This document shows, one piece after another, positions 54,049 through 63,174 of a DNA stretch of 64,000 nt (the stretch's first letter is position 1; each line of letters starts with the position of its first letter). The DNA is from JAHDDH01 sp963922775 (GTDB lineage: Bacteria > Bacteroidota > Bacteroidia > Cytophagales > Amoebophilaceae): contig CAWUJG010000003.1 of NCBI GenBank assembly GCA_963922775.1, positions 5,616 to 69,615 of the forward strand, read 5' to 3'. The translations under genes and the position numbers were made by a program. The notes beneath the pieces were generated by a model, which ran no database searches, had not been told where the DNA came from, and was given only the letters and a program-made list of their open reading frames with translations.

Positions 54049-55620
54049 TTATTTTTTTTCGTAAAATTTAAATTGATGATATGGTTTTTTTTTGTAGTGA
54101 ATTCCACAAATTTTTTTTTTTGTTGGTTTTTTATCTATGAACCAGTTAAATCCATCTAATTGTTTGTGTTCTTTTTTTATTAAATGATAGGGCTTATATA
54201 TGGCTTCTGGTTTTATATGAAAAGTAATTTCAGCTATTTTTTGAGATTGTATATGGATATCCATATGGCTACAAGTAATGTAGTTTAGGCCAGAAAGTGT
54301 ATTATTATCTGTAGCAAAATATATGGCTTCTCCATTACCGTCAATTGTTAATTTTTTTATGGCATTATTTGCTATAGTAGCTTCTATCTTTCTTCCTTTC
54401 ATTTGGTTATAATTTTTTTGATCTTCAGTATCTACAATAAATGCTTGTTCTTCCAATAATACTTTATCTATTTTTTTTTCTTTGATATGATAGATAATTT
54501 TTTTTGCACTCATCTGGCTTTTATTATTCCATAGTATAGGATCTTGTGAAAAGATAATTTTATTGTCTTGAGGGTGAAATTCCATAGTATTTGCCACGCC
54601 TTGCAGGTTTTTGGTATAAAATTGTACTTCACCTTTTGCTGTTATGGTATTATACTTTTTTGTAGATGTATGTTGTGTACAAATAATTTTTTTAGCTGTA
54701 AAATACAGTATATCATTTTTTTCTTCTGTTATTTTTTTTGATACTAAAATGTTGCCATGGATGGTTATTTCTCCTTTTTTTTCTGCATATTTTGCATTTT
54801 GGCTAAAAATGGTTATATTATTTTCTTTATCTATCATAACTACATTACCAACAGCAGTATGTATTTGAGTATCTTTATTTGTGGTTAAATTATTTGCTGT
54901 CAAGCTGTATTTTTCATTTTCTATAGTGCTTCTTTTTAAGTTACTCTTTTCTGTTTTTGTATTATATTCTCCACCATTATCAATGCACATGGTAGTTTTT
55001 TCTTTATGATTATGAATAGTTGTTTTACCCCTAAAATAGGCAATATGTGTTTTTGTATTATAAAATAATGTAGCACATTCTAGGGCATATTCTTGATTTT
55101 CAAAATGGACTTGATCATAAAATTTTGCCATATTTTTTTTTTCATAATAATATCCTTTTGTGCTTTGTAGGCAATTGTCTTTTTGTATAAGTTTACCACC
55201 ATCAAAAAAATAAGCTATTTTTTGAGTATAATCATAGTCTAGGTTATCTGTATACAGAGAAGATTCTTCTGATGTATAGGTAACATTATGGCGTAGTTGG
55301 GCTTTTTTTTCTTGTGTGTTGTAAATTAAATGGTTAGCCGTAATAACTGTTGCGCCATTGTTGGTAACAATTTTAACATTATCTTCAGCCTGAATGGTAT
55401 TTTTATGATCAAAAAAATAGGCATTGTCCGCATAAATATAGGTTTCTTCATGTTTAAAGACAACGTTGCCTAAGAGTTGTTTACATTTTTCATTGTTTAT
55501 GATTCCATTTTGTAGCTTTTCTGCTTGATAGTTTATTTTAATTTTTTTTTGATTTTTTTTTGACAGTAAATGTACTGTAGGTGTTACAGTACAGAGAAGT
55601 ATATAAAATATATTTTTCAC
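54049..55620 (-). CDS. OstA-like periplasmic protein (LptA type) of LPS transport
   Basis: OstA/LptA proteins form the periplasmic bridge that carries LPS from the inner membrane to LptD. The 523-residue protein has a signal peptide (MKNIFYILLCTVTPTVHLLS) and repeated beta-jellyroll units in which the pattern hydrophobic-x-A-D/N-x-hydrophobic-x-Y/F recurs: VVFKHEETYIYADNAYFFD, VITANHLIYNTQEKKAQL, SSLYTDNLDYDYTQKIAYF, MSAKKIIYHIKEKKIDKV. This length and repeat plan are typical of the large OstA-like proteins of Bacteroidota, longer than E. coli LptA (185). It may bind LPS directly with LptD encoded 7 kb away. No LptB, C, F or G is in the window. Confidence 0.82.
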   Translation of the reverse strand: MKNIFYILLCTVTPTVHLLSKKNQKKIKINYQAEKLQNGIINNEKCKQLLGNVVFKHEETYIYADNAYFFDHKNTIQAEDNVKIVTNNGATVITANHLIYNTQEKKAQLRHNVTYTSEESSLYTDNLDYDYTQKIAYFFDGGKLIQKDNCLQSTKGYYYEKKNMAKFYDQVHFENQEYALECATLFYNTKTHIAYFRGKTTIHNHKEKTTMCIDNGGEYNTKTEKSNLKRSTIENEKYSLTANNLTTNKDTQIHTAVGNVVMIDKENNITIFSQNAKYAEKKGEITIHGNILVSKKITEEKNDILYFTAKKIICTQHTSTKKYNTITAKGEVQFYTKNLQGVANTMEFHPQDNKIIFSQDPILWNNKSQMSAKKIIYHIKEKKIDKVLLEEQAFIVDTEDQKNYNQMKGRKIEATIANNAIKKLTIDGNGEAIYFATDNNTLSGLNYITCSHMDIHIQSQKIAEITFHIKPEAIYKPYHLIKKEHKQLDGFNWFIDKKPTKKKICGIHYKKKPYHQFKFYEKK

Positions 55621-55742
55621 CTTTTAATATTCATTCAAATTATAATAATATGGTATTACTTAAATATTATCTTTGTCTTTCACTGTAAAATTTTGTGATT
55701 GAATAATAAAGTTTTGTTAAGGTCTACAATATTTGTAAAGTT

Positions 55743-56093
55743 TTAGAATGGAAGATCATCATCTTCTTGTTCTTGCTGTTCTGGTAGAGTTGTATTGTTT
55801 TCTTGTGCATTATCATTTATTTTTTCTACACGCCAAGCTTGTAATGAGTTGAAGTATTTTGTTTCTCCTTCTGGAGAAATCCATTTTCTTCCTTTCAAAT
55901 TAAAGCTTACATCTACCATATCATCTATTTTATAATTATCTATGAGCATACATCTTTCTTGAATGAGTTGAAAAGATATATATTCAGGATATTGAGGATT
56001 TTCAGTGTATTCTATAACAAAATCTCTTTTTTTAAAGGTATCTGATACTTGTTGTGTTTCGTTTATGTTGATAATTCTTCCTTGTATTTTCAT
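55743..56093 (-). CDS. DUF3127 protein with an SSB-like acidic C-terminal tip
   Basis: A 116-residue protein of the DUF3127 family, common in Bacteroidota and predicted to have an OB fold. Visible core: MKIQGRIININETQQVSDTFKKRDFVIEY (the I-G-x-I-x-x-I start and the F-x-K-R-x-F/V strand), then YISFQLIQERCMLID and VDVSFNLKGRKWISPEGETKYFNSL, ending the fold with LQAWRVEKI. The last residues EQEDDDLPF closely copy the DDDIPF tip of single-strand DNA-binding protein, which recruits repair and replication enzymes. A role in DNA metabolism is inferred from this tail; no experiment is known to me. It stands alone. Confidence 0.85.
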   Translation of the reverse strand: MKIQGRIININETQQVSDTFKKRDFVIEYTENPQYPEYISFQLIQERCMLIDNYKIDDMVDVSFNLKGRKWISPEGETKYFNSLQAWRVEKINDNAQENNTTLPEQQEQEDDDLPF

Positions 56094-56281
56094 GTTATGA
56101 TATATTTAATGGTTATGTTTAATTATATGTTTTCTAATTTAGAATGTTAATCATAAATATAATTTATGTATAATGCAAAGGCATTAAAGTATATAGAAGT
56201 GAATAATCTCTAGATATTAAACTAAACAAAGATAAAATTATTCTTTGAATTGTCAATTTTTATTTAGGCTCTCCTAGAGCA

Positions 56282-57181
56282 TTATTTTATTTTTATGGGT
56301 TTTAGTTTTTTATTTTGATGTAGCGTTTTTGTTGTTATATTTCTTTTATTAAAAAGATGTACTATAAAGGCTATAAAAAAAATTATTCCTGCAACAGTAG
56401 ACATGGCTCCAGCTATAGAGCCATTAGTCCATAATGCTAAGTAATATCCTCCAATAGTAGAAAGGCATCCAAAGAGCAATGATAGCATAATCATTTTGTT
56501 TAATTTTTTGGTAAGTAAATAGGCACTTGCAGCAGGCACTACCAAAAGTGCTACAACTAAAATGGCTCCTACAGATTCAAAAGCTGTAACTGTGGTTAAT
56601 GATACTAGGCACATGAATAAATTATTCCAAAGTGTAATATTAATGCCTACTGCTTGGGCAAAGGTTTGGTCAAAAGAAAGGAAATATAAGGTGCGATAGT
56701 ATCGGGTAATAAAAAATGCATTGATTATTAGTACGAAGAATGAGATATATACTGCTTTTGGTCCTATATTGATGGTATTGTTTACAATCCATAAATCAAG
56801 GGGTACGTAGGCAATTTCTCCATATAAGACACATTCTTGATCTAAATCTATTTTTTTTGTGAAGCATGATATCAAGATTATGCCTAAGGCAAATAGCCAA
56901 GTAAAATTTATGCCTATAGAGGCGTCGAGATGAAGTTTTATTTGTTTGTGGAAGAAATAGATGATGATTGGGGTTATAATGCCTAAAATGCCTGCTCCTA
57001 ATAATATAGTCAGCGGATCTCGAGAGCCTGTGATTAAAAATGCCAGTACAATACCTGGCAAAACAGCATGCGATATAGCATCACCCATCATAGACATTCT
57101 GCGCAGAATGAGAAAAACGCCAACAATACAACAATTCATTGAAATTAATGTACCAGTAAGTATAATCCAAAATGTTTCCAA
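56282..57181 (-). CDS. Metal ABC transporter permease (ZnuB/MntB type), orphan
   Basis: The ABC-3 permease family moves Zn2+, Mn2+ or Fe2+ inward. The 299-residue protein has about eight membrane helices; signatures are FLILRRMSMMGDAISHAVLPGIVLAF near the N terminus (the M-x-D-A-I-S-H-A-V-x-P-G motif), LYGEIAYV, FDQTFAQAVGI and FESVGAILVVALLVVPAASAYLLT, which contains the coupling helix to the ATPase. Neither the ATPase nor the binding protein is adjacent: the bases upstream hold 190 non-coding bases and then an Rpn-type nuclease on the other strand. The metal cannot be told from sequence. Confidence 0.9.
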   Translation of the reverse strand: METFWIILTGTLISMNCCIVGVFLILRRMSMMGDAISHAVLPGIVLAFLITGSRDPLTILLGAGILGIITPIIIYFFHKQIKLHLDASIGINFTWLFALGIILISCFTKKIDLDQECVLYGEIAYVPLDLWIVNNTINIGPKAVYISFFVLIINAFFITRYYRTLYFLSFDQTFAQAVGINITLWNNLFMCLVSLTTVTAFESVGAILVVALLVVPAASAYLLTKKLNKMIMLSLLFGCLSTIGGYYLALWTNGSIAGAMSTVAGIIFFIAFIVHLFNKRNITTKTLHQNKKLKPIKIK

Positions 57182-57369
57182 AATGATATAGTATTATAGA
57201 GCCAATTGTTTAGATAATATTCCAAATTTAGTGATTAAATTTAATATTTTTTGTTTGTAGTATCATGAATTTTTATTCAAAGATTGAAGTAAATGATTTT
57301 TTTGTATAAATTAGTATGATATATATAGTAAATTAAGTTTTTAATTTCAATAAAAAATTATACCTAAAT

Positions 57370-58266
57370 ATGTGCACCATCACGCCGAAAATAGATATCG
57401 CCTTTAAAAAGATCTTTGGCATAGAAGAAAACAAAGACCTGTTAATCTCGCTCATCAACTCTATAGTAAGTCCCGAAGATCAAGTACAAGACCTGACATT
57501 GATGAATCCTTATAATTATCAAAACTATATAGATGATAAACTCTCGATCTTAGATATAAAAGCGCAAAGCCTTAGCGGAGAAGTATTCAACATAGAAATG
57601 CAACTCAAAGACGATGAACACTATGCAAAGCGAGCGCTCTACTATTGGGCAAACCTTTATACAGGCCAGCTGACAAAAGGAAACAACTACAGAACTTTAA
57701 ACAAATCCATAGGAATCCATATATTAAATTTTACCTGCTTGCATGATACAAAAAGATACCATAATGTCTTTCACCTCAAAGAAAAGGAAACTAACCTCCA
57801 TTATTTCAAAGATATAGAAATCCATATAATAGAGCTGAATAAATTTTCAGATCAAGTAGAAGAAAACCTTAATATTCTACTAAAAAAGCTAAAAAATAGT
57901 TTAGACATTTGGCTATCTTTTTTAACGCATCATAATCTACTAGACCAAGTTCCTCTACCCGATGCTCTAGATACGCCTTATATGCAAAAAGCGTTGCATA
58001 CCCTATCGTGCCTGAATTTTACTAATGTAGAACGCGATATTTATGAAGGTCGTTTAAAATGGCTTCGTCATGAATCACTTGTTTTAGAACAATCTTTTGA
58101 AAAAGGTAGAAAAGAAGGAATGGAAAAGGGTATGGAAAAGGGTATAGAAAAAGAAAAAATAACTATAGCTAAAAATATGTTATCCCTTGGCATAAGCAAA
58201 AGACAAATAGCCCAAGCCACAGGCTTAGCTATGCCTGTTATTGAACAGCTAGACAAGAATAGTTAA
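57370..58266 (+). CDS. Rpn family recombination-promoting nuclease / PD-(D/E)XK transposase
   Basis: Rpn (YhgA-like, PF12784-type) proteins are PD-(D/E)XK nucleases that raise recA-independent recombination and are abundant in host-associated Bacteroidota. The 298-residue protein shows FKKIFGIEENKDLLISLIN at the start, the core ILDIKAQSLSGEVFNIEMQ (Asp62, Glu76, Gln78), and ALYYWANLYTGQL. Near the end comes a short in-frame repeat with GMEKGMEKGIEKEK and then a C-terminal helix-turn-helix-like LSLGISKRQIAQATGLAMPVIEQL. GC is raised (37% in 57421-57480 and 42% in 57961-58020 by hand count), consistent with recent transfer. It appears intact. Confidence 0.88.
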   Translation: MCTITPKIDIAFKKIFGIEENKDLLISLINSIVSPEDQVQDLTLMNPYNYQNYIDDKLSILDIKAQSLSGEVFNIEMQLKDDEHYAKRALYYWANLYTGQLTKGNNYRTLNKSIGIHILNFTCLHDTKRYHNVFHLKEKETNLHYFKDIEIHIIELNKFSDQVEENLNILLKKLKNSLDIWLSFLTHHNLLDQVPLPDALDTPYMQKALHTLSCLNFTNVERDIYEGRLKWLRHESLVLEQSFEKGRKEGMEKGMEKGIEKEKITIAKNMLSLGISKRQIAQATGLAMPVIEQLDKNS

Positions 58267-58494
58267 TTGAAGTGAAATAATTTTGGAGGAATTTAAAGAT
58301 GATTTTTTGTACAAAAAAATTTTCGTTAGAAACGAATATGATTATACATTTTATAAAATAAATTTTGATGAAAAATGATTAAAAAATTAAGAAGAAAAAT
58401 TACAAAATAATATTTTTTAAACAATCATAAAAAATGATTATATTTCATATATTGATTATAATTATTATGTATTCACATTTGTGATTTTTTAGCT

Positions 58495-60234
58495 ATGCAT
58501 ATTCTACTTCATATTTTCAGAAAAATTTTTATTACTACCCTAAGTATTATACTGGCATTTTTCATTTTATTTGCTTGTATTTTTGTTTTTGTTTCTAAAG
58601 ATGTCCAGATAAAAAAATACTATTCTAAGCCAAATGGCATTTTGCATCTCAAGCTCAAAGGAAATGTTACAGATTATTCTCCAGGTGATATAATGGCTCC
58701 AAAAAAACAAAATACCAATCTGAATATTGTACTTTCTACTATTCAGTATGCTATGCATGATAAAAATATTTTAGGCATATATCTTAGTATGGAAGATATA
58801 TCTATAGGATGGGCACAGTTAGAAGAGATTGGTAAATGCCTATCTAAGTTCAAAAAATCAGGAAAGCCTATAATAACTTATAGTACATTTTATGATAATA
58901 AAACCTATTATTTAGCTGCTGTTTCAGATACTATTATTGCACATGAAGAAGGTATTTTTTTGCTCAATGGCTTGAGTAGTACGGTATATTTTTATCAAAA
59001 GTTACTACAATATATGTCTATAGAACCATTGGTATTTCGTGCAGGAAATTTTAAAAGTGCTATAGAGCCTTTTACGAGAACAAGCATGAGTGAAGAGAGT
59101 AGAGCACAAAAAAAACAGTGGATGAACAGTATATACCAACATTTTTTATGTTTTTTAGTTAAAAATAGAGATATCAATAAAACAGTATTGCATCATGCGA
59201 TAGACAATCTATCTTTGTCTGCTATATCCGATGCAAAAGCACACAGTTTAGTTGAAGTTATAGTTAAAGGAGATAAAGAAAGTAAATCATTAGTAAAAAA
59301 TAAGATCCAACAGTTATCTAGTATTAAAGATAAACCTTATTTTGTAGACTACGAGAGATATTATACATTTTATAAACAAAAAAAAAAGTCAAAAAATAAA
59401 ATTGCTGTGGTTGTAGCGCAAGGTGATATTATTTCTGGAAAAAGCACTGCTGTAAGTATAGGTGATAAGAGTATGGAAAAGTTATTAAAAAAATTAGGTA
59501 AAGATAAATCTATAAAAGGTGTAGTTTTAAGAATAGATTCACCAGGAGGATCTTCTCAAGCATCCAATAATATTTGGAATGCTATTTTGAGGCTAAAGAC
59601 TAAAAAGCCTGTTGTTTCTTCTATGGGTAATGTAGCTGCCTCTGGAGGGTATTATATGGCTATGGCTGCAGATCATATTGTAGCAAATGCCACAAGTATT
59701 ACAGGTTCTATAGGTGTTTTTGCCTTATGGCTAAATCCTCATCAATTTATTAAAGATAGAATGAAAATTTCTAGTGATGTAGTTAAAACCAATCCATCTG
59801 CAGATATGTTTCATAATAGTAGAACAATGACATTGCATGAAAGAAATCAAGTACAAAAATATGTAGATGTTAGTTATCAGAGTTTTATTGATAAAGTCGC
59901 GAATATGCGCAAAATACCTATTGAGCGTGTCAAAAAAATAGCTTCTGGCAGGGTATGGGTTGGCATTGATGCTCAAAAGCATGGTTTAGTAGATACTATA
60001 GGAGGGTTGTATGAATCTATTGAGCAAGCAAAAAAGCAATGTAATCTTGAACAAAACTATTCCATAGTATACTATAGTCCGAAACAAAGCTGGATTGAAA
60101 AATTACTAGAGTTTGATATCAAAAATTTTATAACTACGTCTCTTGTTCCTAAAAGTATATTTATAGCAAAAGAATACCAAACATTAGAGAGAATGCAAGG
60201 TATACAGGCAAGAATTCATGATAGTGATTTATAA
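58495..60234 (+). CDS. sppA: Signal peptide peptidase SppA (67 kDa type)
   Basis: SppA degrades signal peptides left in the membrane after secretion. The 579-residue protein has an N-terminal membrane helix (about 10-35) and two tandem S49 domains, as in E. coli. The catalytic pair is split between them: Lys187 in RAGNFKSAIEPFTR and Ser383 in NVAASGGYYMAMAAD; the surrounding RIDSPGGSSQAS and ATSITGSIGVF are typical. Function fits the high number of lipoproteins and secreted proteins. A 228-base gap with no visible genes separates it from the Rpn gene, and a 439-base gap follows. Confidence 0.93.
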   Translation: MHILLHIFRKIFITTLSIILAFFILFACIFVFVSKDVQIKKYYSKPNGILHLKLKGNVTDYSPGDIMAPKKQNTNLNIVLSTIQYAMHDKNILGIYLSMEDISIGWAQLEEIGKCLSKFKKSGKPIITYSTFYDNKTYYLAAVSDTIIAHEEGIFLLNGLSSTVYFYQKLLQYMSIEPLVFRAGNFKSAIEPFTRTSMSEESRAQKKQWMNSIYQHFLCFLVKNRDINKTVLHHAIDNLSLSAISDAKAHSLVEVIVKGDKESKSLVKNKIQQLSSIKDKPYFVDYERYYTFYKQKKKSKNKIAVVVAQGDIISGKSTAVSIGDKSMEKLLKKLGKDKSIKGVVLRIDSPGGSSQASNNIWNAILRLKTKKPVVSSMGNVAASGGYYMAMAADHIVANATSITGSIGVFALWLNPHQFIKDRMKISSDVVKTNPSADMFHNSRTMTLHERNQVQKYVDVSYQSFIDKVANMRKIPIERVKKIASGRVWVGIDAQKHGLVDTIGGLYESIEQAKKQCNLEQNYSIVYYSPKQSWIEKLLEFDIKNFITTSLVPKSIFIAKEYQTLERMQGIQARIHDSDL

Positions 60235-60673
60235 TTTTGAAAAAAATCCTTAAGTATAGTGTTTAATATTTATATTGCGTTGATTCAAGATATAAGTGGA
60301 ATTTTCTGCCAATATGGTGTCTACTGCATCATAAGATCGATAATTATTTAGAAGATTATACCCTAAGTGTCACACGTTTTAGTTTTGATAAAAACAAAAA
60401 CATATAATAATAATGAATTTCAGTGTTTTGAAAAAATGGAATCTAAACCATTTAAGTGTATAGCTTTAGAGAGGAAAAGAGCATAAACAACAGAAAGAGT
60501 AAAAAGTTCATTTAAAATCAATCCAAACACAATGGCTAAAAAATATTTTGACGTGAAAGAAAAAAAAGTAGAAAAACTATAAGGTGATAGTGAAGGAAAA
60601 GCATCATAAAATAGATAAAAAGAAAAGCAAAAATTACTGTTAAATGATAAATATATGCAAAAATATAGCATAA
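60235..60673. other. Gene-free stretch with decayed coding fragments
   Basis: No intact gene is supported here. Short open segments exist on the plus strand (for example the frame containing LEDYTLSVTRFSFDKNKN at about 60345-60403, and a 16-codon ORF from the ATG at 60530), which look like eroded coding DNA. A 97-residue hydrophobic frame on the minus strand reads as antisense of A-rich DNA. I see no RNA gene or clear terminator. Confidence 0.4.
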
Positions 60674-61295
60674 ATGAAAAATAAAAATAGTTGAAGAGAA
60701 TTCCAACGAACAAGAATCGATTCCAACATTTGAAAAACCAACTGTACCCGATTCGTCAGTAGATTATGCATATATAGACCTGAATAGTCCGATTATTACA
60801 AATGAAGTAGGACCATACAATGAAGGAAGTCAGTCAATATTACTAGACTACACGACATACAATGAAGGATTGAGTTGCGAGGTACTCAAGCTAGATAAAG
60901 ATATAGAGAAGGGTTATATGATGGTTGGATTTCCTGCACATACGACTATTGTGAAATCATTAAGAAAAAATATGCGGAAAACTGCAGACGATATTAATGA
61001 GATGGTAGAGATTAACAAATTAGACACCATAGAAAGTACTATATTTGCTATGTATGGCAGTCAAGATATTACTAGGCTGAAGGATGAGAAAAAGGAAGAT
61101 GCAAAAATTAAGGTTACAAGGGAACTTAAACCGGCCAACTTCCAAGGCATGAGTGGCGGACCGCTGCTTTTATGGCTTACATCACAGCAAGATAATACCC
61201 TCATCACAATTTTAGGAAATTTAAGTTATAATAATATATATAAAGACACAAGTACATACACAAACCTAAGACCATGCAGATATGGCAAAAAATAA
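60674..61295 (+). pseudogene. Trypsin-like serine protease fragment, frameshifted near its start
   Basis: From 60678 to 61295 one frame is open and contains GYMMVGFPAHTT and NFQGMSGGPLLLW, the active-site serine block (GxSGGP) of trypsin-like peptidases. The N-terminal half with the catalytic His and Asp is missing or unrecognisable, and there is no normal start codon in frame; TTG at 60870 is the only likely one. The ATG at 60674 reaches TGA after six codons, but with one A fewer in the A5 run at 60677-60681 it would read straight into this frame (MKIKIVEEN). It overlaps the next gene by 14 bases. Most likely a decaying secreted protease; slippage-dependent expression is possible. Confidence 0.65.
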
Positions 61296-61587
61296 TTTTT
61301 TATTAATATTACTAGCACTGCTATGGACTGCTAGTGTAGAGGCGATGAATGGATCAAGAGGTGAAAAAAATTTTCCTAGAGGTTTTGACATAGTTGAAAT
61401 GCAAAGTAGGATAGAATTGTTGACTAACAGCTATATTGAGGATTATAAGCGAATAGCAATTGCGAATGAGGAAGATATAACAAGGATGATACCAATATGG
61501 CGTAATATTGCTCGCAAGATAGTTGAAAATGAGATGTATACTGAATACTATTTATATGGTAGTAAATTGAATGAGGATGAATTTTAA
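61282..61587 (+). CDS. Small secreted protein of unknown function
   Basis: The 101-residue protein has a clear Sec signal peptide, MAKNNFLLILLALLWTASVEA, with likely cleavage after EA. The mature part (about 80 residues) is charged and helical: RGFDIVEMQSRIELLTNSYIEDY and MIPIWRNIARKIVENEMYTEYYLYG. No known domain. Its start overlaps the end of the broken protease gene by 14 bases, which is the spacing of a co-translated pair, so it may have been the protease's partner (for example an inhibitor or substrate); that is a guess. GC is slightly above the local average. Confidence 0.55.
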   Translation: MAKNNFLLILLALLWTASVEAMNGSRGEKNFPRGFDIVEMQSRIELLTNSYIEDYKRIAIANEEDITRMIPIWRNIARKIVENEMYTEYYLYGSKLNEDEF

Positions 61588-61860
61588 ATTAAGTATTAAT
61601 TATATGTAAAAAGTAAGTTTTTGTTCAAAAATTTTTAATAGATAAAAAAGATTAACTTTGGAAAATAAGCCAAAACAAAGCAAATGACTTAAATCCATAG
61701 CACAAGAAGCACTAAATACAAACAGCTTATGAGCATGTAATAGAAGAAAAAATAGACATAGTCAATGCAGCTACATGGCATACTGCCACGCATTGGCATG
61801 CTATAAAAAAAATAATAGCAAAATTAATTATATTTACGTATAATATTTAACAATAAAATT
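61588..61860. other. Intergenic stretch with a possible gene remnant
   Basis: No intact gene. A plus-strand frame at about 61719-61849 without a start codon encodes a segment with VIEEKIDIVNAATWHTATHW, which reads like real protein rather than random AT-rich codons; upstream it meets a stop. I could not assign a family. The rest is A-rich with no visible hairpins. Confidence 0.35.
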
Positions 61861-62078
61861 ATGACAACTAACATTAAAATATCTAATCATATATTCAATG
61901 AGGCAAAAAAGTTTCTAAAATATTAAATTGCTCTTCTATTACAGGACAAATAGAATATTGGGCTAAACTTGGTAAACTATCTGAAAAAAACCCAGAATTT
62001 AATCATGAATTTCTTAAAGAAATACTCTTTGCAAAAAGAGAAGCAGACGCTGAAAACCTAGAAAAGTTTGTTATATGA
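61861..62078 (+). pseudogene. ParD-like antitoxin, one-base frameshift
   Basis: The ATG at 61861 encodes MTTNIKISNHIFNEAKK and then stops at 61924 in the original frame. In the neighbouring frame the protein continues from 61911 as VSKILNCSSITGQIEYWAKLGKL and on to a stop at 62076-62078. The joined product of about 72 residues matches the ParD-like antitoxin family (ribbon-helix-helix start, then QIEYWAK). One more A in the A6 run at 61905-61910 would restore the frame. No toxin gene is adjacent. Either a pseudogene or a gene read through by slippage. Confidence 0.75.
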
Positions 62079-62155
62079 TTATTCTACAAACTCCAATATA
62101 GTCCCTTGCTCGTTATATTTTCAAAATAAGATACTACTTTGTTGCTTACTTTTAC

Positions 62156-63163
62156 TTAATTTTGATAAATTATTGTGCTATATGCTCCTACACTACTATG
62201 GCATAGTTTACCACCACTTACTTTAACAAATTCACCTAAAAAACTGTTTTCAATAACAGCATCTTCAACATGATTTGATGCCTGTAGTATGCTATTAGAA
62301 ATTTTTCCCTTATTTACTACAGTATTATCTCCTAAAGAAACATATGGTCCTATTACAGCATTTTTTATATGTACATTTTTTCCACACCATACTGGAGGAA
62401 TAAATTTTGTATGATTGTTGTTATCATTTGACTGAATTAAATTATTTTTTTTTTGTAAAATTTTTTTGTGAGCCTCCAATGTAGCAGTAACACAGCCAAA
62501 ATCTAGCCAATCATCCATGTGTTGTGCTGTAAACTGTATACTTTTTTGCATATTTTTTAATGCATCTGTCAGTTGATATTCACCATTTTTTTGTATTTCT
62601 TTATGAATAAGGTATTCTATTGCTTTAAATAAATGTTGTGCTTGCTTAAAATAGTAGACACCTATAATAGCTAAGTCTGAAATAAATTTTTTAGGCTTTT
62701 CTACAAATTTTTGAATTTTATTTTCTTTATTTGTCTCAACAATTCCAAACGATGTAGGGTCTTTTATTTTTTTAACGCCTATTATACTTTCTAATGAAAT
62801 ATCAAACATTTGGTTACTTTCAAAAATAGTATCTGCAAATGCAACAATTACTTTATCATGTAATAATTCTTGTGCACAAAAAATAGCATGAGCAGTGCCT
62901 AAAGGAGTATTTTGGTAATAAATTTTACTTTTTTTGTTCACACTTTTTGCTAGCAAGCCTAGCTCTTTTTCTACTGTTTTACCAAAAGATGGATGAATAA
63001 CAAATCCTATTGTATTAATTTTTATAGGACAAACAGCAATAATACGCTTGATAAGATGAGCTACTATAGGCTTGCCTATAATAGAAATTAATGGCTTAGG
63101 TGTTGTTAAAGTGTGTGGTCGCATGCGCGTACCCTTTCCTGCCATGGGTATAATAAGTTGCAT
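62156..63163 (-). CDS. NDP-sugar pyrophosphorylase with left-handed beta-helix
   Basis: The protein transfers a nucleotide to a sugar 1-phosphate to make an activated sugar. I place the start at 63163 (335 residues, MQLIIPMAGKGTRMRPHTLT), since the longer frame would overlap dut by 70 bases and adds unlike sequence. Motifs: GKGTRMRP (9-16), TPKPLISIIGKPI, NTPLGTAHAI, FADTIFE (metal Asp) and VEKPKK. The C-terminal quarter has hexapeptide-type repeats (AVIGPYVSLGDNTVV, DAVIENSFLGEFVKV). It resembles glucose-1-phosphate thymidylyltransferase or mannose-1-P guanylyltransferase-like enzymes in Bacteroidota; the exact sugar is unknown. It follows dut by 11 bases and may supply surface polysaccharide. 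Confidence 0.86.
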   Translation of the reverse strand: MQLIIPMAGKGTRMRPHTLTTPKPLISIIGKPIVAHLIKRIIAVCPIKINTIGFVIHPSFGKTVEKELGLLAKSVNKKSKIYYQNTPLGTAHAIFCAQELLHDKVIVAFADTIFESNQMFDISLESIIGVKKIKDPTSFGIVETNKENKIQKFVEKPKKFISDLAIIGVYYFKQAQHLFKAIEYLIHKEIQKNGEYQLTDALKNMQKSIQFTAQHMDDWLDFGCVTATLEAHKKILQKKNNLIQSNDNNNHTKFIPPVWCGKNVHIKNAVIGPYVSLGDNTVVNKGKISNSILQASNHVEDAVIENSFLGEFVKVSGGKLCHSSVGAYSTIIYQN

Positions 63164-63174
63164 ATTTATTTTTT

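Noticed and set aside
60420..60713. 97-residue hydrophobic ORF on the minus strand
   Set aside because: It is the antisense of A-rich DNA, so Phe, Leu and Tyr dominate by composition. It lacks family features and overlaps the start region of the protease fragment.
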